Shown here: positions 4,394-8,332 of the stretch, in pieces
How positions within the stretch are numbered: the first letter of the stretch is position 1
Layout of the letters: each line of letters begins with the position of its first letter
Notes under the pieces: generated by a model
Seen by the model: the letters and a program-made list of their open reading frames with translations, nothing else
What the model was told of the DNA's origin: nothing
Database searches by the model: none
Assembly (NCBI GenBank): GCA_021734725.1
Contig: JAIPIM010000180.1
Span: 1-8,332 of the forward strand
Source: Minisyncoccota bacterium
Lineage (GTDB): Bacteria; Verrucomicrobiota; Lentisphaeria; Oligosphaerales; MVZH01
DNA: 8,332 nucleotides
Reading direction: 5' to 3'
Program-made: the position numbers and the translations under genes

Positions 4394-7210
4394 ATGCATC
4401 GACCTTTGGAAAACACCATTTCATACGGCATTCGCAGGCTGATTCTCATCAACAGCGGAATGTACAAATTCGGCTTCTTCCCGATCGACTGTCCGCTTTC
4501 GATCTCCGGACAGAACAACTCGGGAAAATCGACTGCGATCAATGCGCTGCAGTTCATTTTCCTGGCCGACATGCGCGACATGGACTTCGGAAAGCACGAT
4601 GAGCTGGAAACAAAGAAGTTCTATTTCTCCTCGCCGGGCAGTTATGTCCTGGCCGAGATCCACCTGCCTCACGGCGATTTCGTGGTCGGTGCAACCGGAG
4701 CCGGCGCGGCCGCCCAGTACCGGATTCAGCATTTTGCGTATGCCGGGCGCTTCAACCCCGCGGACTACCATGAAAACGGCACGACACTGGAACTCAATGA
4801 GCTGCTGCGCGGACTCCAGGGGCGCGGTGCCCAATGCGTCAAACTGCGGCCCCAGGAGCTTCGCAACATGCTTCTGGGGGTTCCGGGAGAGCACGCGTTC
4901 GACATTACGCTGTTCCCGTTGCGCGGTCATCGGGAACGATACATCAAATCGCTGGTCAGCGTGTTCAAGAATCTGCTGCATATGCGGAATGTCAACAGTC
5001 AGGATTTGAAGAGGTTGTTCCTGGACATCTTCGACATTCACCTGGTTTCCAGCGACATAGATTTTGCGGCGGCCTACCGGAAAGCCACTTCAGAGGTGCA
5101 GAAGATTGAAGATGAACTCGAGGTACTGAAGCGAATGCGGAAGCATGTGAACCAGATTGTGGAGAAGCAGGAGCGTCGGCAGGAGCTGCGCGGCAGGCTG
5201 CATGGAGGATACCCCCGTATTCAGCGACGCCTCGAGGCATGGTACGAAGACTATCGCACCGAGCAGCAAAAGGACCGGGAGCAGCTGGAGACGATCGAAC
5301 CGAAGCGGCAGGAATTGCATGAGACCGTCACAAGGGTGCAGACGGAACGTGAAACATCCTCCGGCGAGCGTGCAAAGTTGCAGGACTGGCTGGAATCCTT
5401 TGAAAAACAGCGCCAGGAGTTCCAGTTGGTTCAGAGTCCCGAGGTCCTCGACGACCAGATTGCCGGCCTCGATCGACAGTTCGAAGAAACGATGAAGAAG
5501 ATGGGGGTGGGTGAAAGTGCTGCCCCTGAAAAGGTGGAGAACCAGATCACAGAAACAAAGACCCAAATCGCCAAGCTTGAGCAGAAGATAGAGAACTGGA
5601 GCCAGAACCTGTGGACGCTGCTGGCAGATACGTTTTCTCCGGAGCAGCTGGCGCAAGTATTCGCCCTTTTCAATGCCGGTCTGCTGGAACTGCCCGTCAA
5701 TGTTGACGACGGTGTCACCGTGCATTCACGTGAGCGGCTTGAGAAGACGATACGTGCATGCCTGGAGAAGATTGAAGACGGTGTCTATCGCGGGGATGAG
5801 GTTACTGTTCCTCTTGCCCCGTTGCTGACGGTGGATCCTTCGGAGTATCTGGACCCCGCTGTTCTCGAGAAGAGGAAGACGGAATTGCAGGAGAACCTTC
5901 GGCAACTTGAAGGGACATTGAAGGCAGCCCGTGAGATGGAAGCCCTGAAGAAGAAACGCGAAAGTCTGCGCAAGACCATCGAGGAGAAGACAGCGTACCG
6001 GAACGCTTACCGTGATTTCCAGGAACGCTGTCCGTTGGTGGAGGGCAAGGAGCAGCGTTTGAAGGAAGTTGAGGAGAAGCTGGCAGCGTGCCGTGAACGG
6101 CAACAAAGGCTTCGGGAAGACGAACGTCGACTCGATCAGAACGCGCAGTCATTAAAGGAATCAATTGCCAACCGTGACAAACAGCGAGCCAGACTGATGG
6201 AGCTTCAGGGCAAGGTGAAAAAGCTGTCTCCAGAAGAACCGGCGGGAGACTTGGCCGCGCAGCATGAAGAATGGCCGGAATCCCTTCAGGAAGCGCTGGA
6301 AATGTACGCCTTGGACTGGGACGACAAAGAAAAGGCTGACACGGAGATTCGGCAGCAGATCGGATTCATTGAGGAGATAGGTGGCGGGACGTTTCTGCGG
6401 GACAATGAAGAGGACTGCATAAAGTCACTTGTCGAAAGCAACGAGAGCATCCCGCAGAGAGAAGACCTGCTTGAAAAGGCAAAAACGAATTCGATTGCTC
6501 AGCTGGGCAGTTCGCTCAAGGGACTGAGAGACAACTATCACCGGTTGAAGATAGAAATCACCAAGTTTAACAAAGCGATCAACAAGAGGGCAATCTCCAA
6601 CCTGACGAAGCTCGAGATCCGCCTGCAACCCAATGAGGACGTGTTGGGATCCGTCGAAGAAGTGGTGAACATGGGAGTGAATCGATTACTGGGCGATGCA
6701 CGTAAGGCCGAGAATGCCGCAGGTTTTCTCTATCGCTGGGTCAGCGGGCAAGGGCGACAACTGAACCTGACCCACCTGTTCGAGCTGTGCTTCGTGGTAT
6801 TTTCACAGGATGGCCACGAGGTCGTCTACCAGAACTTGGATCAGATCGAATCACACGGCACGACCATCACGATCAAGGCGCTCGTTAACATGCACATGAT
6901 GGGGCACCTGCTCGATGATTCAAGGCGCGGAGAAATTCATTTCCCCTATTACCTGGACGAAGCCGCGGCGATTGATCCGGCCAACCAGGAAACATTGATT
7001 GAACAGGGATTCGCGATGGGATTTGTGCCGATCCTGGCGTCGGTCAAGGCACAGACATGCGCCACCTATTGTGTTCGTATCGACACTCCCCGGAAAGGAC
7101 GGAAGATAGTCATTGACGAGGTGCAATGGGTCGAACTGCACAGGAAAATGCCTGACGAGGAACACAACGGTGAACGAGTTGACAGTCAGACTGCTGAAAC
7201 GGTTGCTTGA
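4394..7210 (+). CDS. jetC: Wadjet protein JetC (MksB/EptC-like SMC ATPase)
   Basis: Seen: 938 residues. The Walker A motif is SGQNNSGKST (38-47, Lys45, Thr47). Residues 1-220 form the N-terminal head half. Charged coiled-coil segments run from about 228 to 404 and from about 490 to 740, rich in Glu, Lys, Arg, Gln and Leu. A less charged, non-coil block between them (about 405-485) is the likely hinge or arm joint. The C-terminal head (about 745-905) carries a probable ABC signature loop, SHGTT (820-824), and Walker B PYYLDE with Asp855 and Glu856. Known: SMC proteins dimerise and use ATP to extrude DNA loops; in Wadjet, JetC with JetA and JetB feeds DNA to the JetD nuclease. The length suits the short MksB-like family rather than the roughly 1,500-residue MukB. 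GAGGA lies about 10 bases before the ATG. The 3' end overlaps jetD by 41 bases. All ATPase core residues visible here are intact. Confidence 0.95.
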   Translation: MHRPLENTISYGIRRLILINSGMYKFGFFPIDCPLSISGQNNSGKSTAINALQFIFLADMRDMDFGKHDELETKKFYFSSPGSYVLAEIHLPHGDFVVGATGAGAAAQYRIQHFAYAGRFNPADYHENGTTLELNELLRGLQGRGAQCVKLRPQELRNMLLGVPGEHAFDITLFPLRGHRERYIKSLVSVFKNLLHMRNVNSQDLKRLFLDIFDIHLVSSDIDFAAAYRKATSEVQKIEDELEVLKRMRKHVNQIVEKQERRQELRGRLHGGYPRIQRRLEAWYEDYRTEQQKDREQLETIEPKRQELHETVTRVQTERETSSGERAKLQDWLESFEKQRQEFQLVQSPEVLDDQIAGLDRQFEETMKKMGVGESAAPEKVENQITETKTQIAKLEQKIENWSQNLWTLLADTFSPEQLAQVFALFNAGLLELPVNVDDGVTVHSRERLEKTIRACLEKIEDGVYRGDEVTVPLAPLLTVDPSEYLDPAVLEKRKTELQENLRQLEGTLKAAREMEALKKKRESLRKTIEEKTAYRNAYRDFQERCPLVEGKEQRLKEVEEKLAACRERQQRLREDERRLDQNAQSLKESIANRDKQRARLMELQGKVKKLSPEEPAGDLAAQHEEWPESLQEALEMYALDWDDKEKADTEIRQQIGFIEEIGGGTFLRDNEEDCIKSLVESNESIPQREDLLEKAKTNSIAQLGSSLKGLRDNYHRLKIEITKFNKAINKRAISNLTKLEIRLQPNEDVLGSVEEVVNMGVNRLLGDARKAENAAGFLYRWVSGQGRQLNLTHLFELCFVVFSQDGHEVVYQNLDQIESHGTTITIKALVNMHMMGHLLDDSRRGEIHFPYYLDEAAAIDPANQETLIEQGFAMGFVPILASVKAQTCATYCVRIDTPRKGRKIVIDEVQWVELHRKMPDEEHNGERVDSQTAETVA
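7157..7161 (+). promoter_or_regulatory. Ribosome-binding site that decides the jetD start
   Basis: GAGGA lies inside the end of jetC, 8 bases before GTG 7170. No comparable site precedes the in-frame TTG at 7113, which would add 19 residues without resemblance to the expected JetD N-terminus. The position favours translation of jetD from GTG 7170 and coupling to jetC. Confidence 0.6.
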
Positions 7211-8015
7211 TGCCGGGGCGGTGCCGTTGTCTGCCGTGAAGAAGCGGTCGGGAAACGACATCGCTTCGCTCCTGCACAGCGGCGCTGTGGTGGAGGAAAG
7301 AGCGGGTGGCGGTGGCCGGCTTGTTATGATACACCGGGAGGCCGTAGAGGGCATGCTGCGTGCAGCGCGCCCGGACTGGGAGAGCACTGGAGAGGTGCCG
7401 CCCCGGGCCGAGGCAGTTCGCCGCTTTCGAAATGCCAAAAAGGCAACGCCCGACTCTCCCAATTTTGTTCTGTTGCGGAGCTGTCGCGATTCCTGCGTGT
7501 GGCGAAACGGGCATGCGGAAGTCGATGTTACTGAGCTAACTCGCAGAACGGGGGTTGCGGGCATTGCCGTCAGCCCCGACGATGACTGGTGCACCGATGC
7601 CCCCCTGGGGATGATCGAGAACAAGGAAGTGTTCTGGCACTGCGATAAGTTGTACCGCAACAGTGAGTGTGGCTGCTTCATGTACTACGCCGGCAACGTC
7701 ATGGAGCGGGTCATTGCCTGGTTCGCCAAACGTCCGCGCGCACCCCGCGTGCTTTTCTTCCCGGACTACGATCCGGTGGGACTCGGCAACTACCTGGCGT
7801 TGAAGCAGGCGTGCAGCGGACAGGTGGAACTGGTCGTCCCCCCTGATTTTGAACAATTGCTGAAGACCTGGGGAAAACAGGATCTTCTGGGAAAGAACAC
7901 CCATCGCCTGACAAAAATCCTGGAACACGGTGACAACGAAGTCCGCCGCCTCGTCGAACTCATGCAAGAATACGGATGCGGGCTGGAACAGGAGATACTG
8001 CTCACTTTGGCATGA
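7170..8015 (+). CDS. jetD: Wadjet nuclease JetD (MksG/EptD-like, Toprim domain), compact form
   Basis: Seen: 281 residues from GTG 7170, chosen because of the GAGGA 8 bases upstream. Residues 1-60 look like a winged helix with a Gly-rich wing (GGGG at 46-49). The nuclease domain follows: GMIENKEVF (147-155), with Glu150 as the expected metal-binding Glu, then RVLFFPDYDP (193-202) with the DxD pair Asp199 and Asp201. The C-terminus has LEQE (272-275), a feature I associate with DUF2220-type JetD proteins. Known: JetD is related to the topoisomerase VI A subunit and acts as the nuclease that cuts circular DNA after loop extrusion by JetABC. JetD of type I systems is nearer 380-400 residues, so this one is short and probably has a reduced N-terminal arm. 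The expected catalytic acids are present. It starts 41 bases inside jetC, and its stop is 9 bases from the convergent efflux gene. Confidence 0.92.
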   Translation: MNELTVRLLKRLLDAGAVPLSAVKKRSGNDIASLLHSGAVVEERAGGGGRLVMIHREAVEGMLRAARPDWESTGEVPPRAEAVRRFRNAKKATPDSPNFVLLRSCRDSCVWRNGHAEVDVTELTRRTGVAGIAVSPDDDWCTDAPLGMIENKEVFWHCDKLYRNSECGCFMYYAGNVMERVIAWFAKRPRAPRVLFFPDYDPVGLGNYLALKQACSGQVELVVPPDFEQLLKTWGKQDLLGKNTHRLTKILEHGDNEVRRLVELMQEYGCGLEQEILLTLA

Positions 8016-8024
8016 CGATGCCCG

Positions 8025-8332
8025 TCATCCCTCCGGGGAGGCCATTGTCCAGTTGAGTTCACCGGTGGTTAGCCCCATCAGCCGGTTGAGAGCTTCCCGA
8101 CGTTCAGCAAGCTGAAGTTCGGCCTGAGACAGGGCCTGCTTCGTTTGTTGCAGAACGGCGTTTCGCCCCTTTAACTCCAATTTGGTAATATTACCGGCCT
8201 CGCGCAAGCGTTTGGCCATGTCATATGCGGCACGGTCACTCTGCAGGGTTGTTTGCATCATACGAAGAGCCTGCTCGGCCGCCTGCGCCCGCCGGTAAGC
8301 CACATTGATTTCCAGAAGAGTGTCCAGGACGG
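8025..8332 (-). CDS. TolC-family outer-membrane efflux protein, 5' end outside window, probably C-terminally truncated
   Basis: Seen: the frame is open from the right edge to TGA at 8027-8025, giving the last 101 residues. It is nearly all helix with many Ala, Gln and Glu. The segment LREAGNITKLELKGRNAVLQ, then QAELQLAERREALNRLMGL, is characteristic of outer-membrane efflux (OEP/TolC) helices. Known: these proteins form trimeric outer-membrane channels for RND and ABC exporters, and each subunit has two similar halves of about 200 residues. The RLMGL segment usually marks the end of the first half. Here the protein stops 18 residues later, so the second half seems to be missing. Inference: the 3' end was lost when the neighbouring cassette was placed here. 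The gene may be non-functional, or the second half may lie elsewhere. An alternative is that this segment comes from the second repeat of a divergent family and the gene is intact. Confidence 0.75.
   Translation of the reverse strand, partial: VLDTLLEINVAYRRAQAAEQALRMMQTTLQSDRAAYDMAKRLREAGNITKLELKGRNAVLQQTKQALSQAELQLAERREALNRLMGLTTGELNWTMASPEG

Noticed and set aside
4421..5725. Long open frames on the minus strand (4421-5041 and 5090-5725) inside jetC
   Set aside because: They lie antisense to a well-supported SMC gene with intact motifs. Their Leu-rich translations are the expected mirror of Glu/Lys-rich coiled-coil codons, and they lack ribosome-binding sites.
7113..7169. TTG 7113 as the start of jetD
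   Set aside because: It would extend the overlap with jetC to 98 bases and add 19 residues with no expected features. GTG 7170 has a better-placed GAGGA.
6920..7681. 253-codon minus-strand open frame across the jetC/jetD junction
   Set aside because: It is antisense to both Walker B of JetC and most of JetD. It shows no recognisable domain and is rich in Ser, Pro and Arg, as shadow frames often are.
8030..8041. CCTCC-GG-GGAGG inverted repeat near the convergent stops as a terminator
   Set aside because: The loop is too small for a stable full stem and no T-run follows on either strand; the sequence also lies within the end of the efflux gene.
1..8332. CRISPR array, tRNA or rRNA genes, insertion sequences, phage genes
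   Set aside because: No regularly spaced repeats, cloverleaf-like sequences, transposase or integrase motifs, or terminal inverted repeats with target duplications were seen on either strand.

Overview
The window looks like part of a bacterial defence island in a diderm (Gram-negative-type) bacterium. Base composition is moderately GC-rich, and the right edge carries part of a TolC-family outer-membrane efflux gene, which implies an outer membrane. Nothing here identifies the phylum. There are no tRNA or rRNA genes, transposases, integrases or CRISPR arrays.

Left third, minus strand (read right to left): an Mrr-like restriction endonuclease gene (2219 to 1215), a 42-codon open frame joined to its stop by a TAATG overlap (1215 to 1087), and a type I restriction-modification methyltransferase gene, hsdM (1072 to the left edge, where it is cut). 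Spacing is tight, so this is probably one operon; any hsdS and hsdR genes would lie beyond the left edge. In type I systems HsdM methylates the recognition site so that self DNA is spared. The Mrr-like protein has its own PD-(D/E)XK nuclease domain behind an N-terminal domain of a kind that can act as a DNA or modified-base sensor.

Middle, 2220-2565: a 346-bp divergent control region between the two defence operons. It holds three inverted repeats (2235-2258, 2335-2357, 2425-2440) and a weak promoter-like pair toward the plus strand. The minus strand carries a broken reading frame (2547 to 2230) whose final stop overlaps the ribosome-binding site of the Mrr-like gene. That frame may be the remnant of a small first gene of the restriction operon.

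Right two thirds, plus strand: four genes, three of them overlapping or nearly so, in the order kleisin (2566-3828), KITE-like winged-helix protein (3818-4387), SMC-like ATPase (4394-7210) and Toprim nuclease (7170-8015). This is the Wadjet layout (jetABCD, also called mksFEBG or eptABCD). In characterised Wadjet systems the JetABC motor extrudes DNA loops and the JetD nuclease cleaves small closed-circular DNA, so plasmids are removed. The lengths, especially the compact 281-residue JetD and the 938-residue JetC, fit the MksB-like branch better than the longer type I proteins.

Right edge, minus strand: a TolC-family gene converges on jetD with a 9-bp gap between the stop codons. Its product ends shortly after what looks like the first of the two usual repeats. 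The Wadjet cassette may therefore sit at a recombination junction that removed the 3' half of an efflux gene.

Overall, a restriction-modification operon and a plasmid-clearing Wadjet operon stand back to back around a shared, repeat-rich control region.
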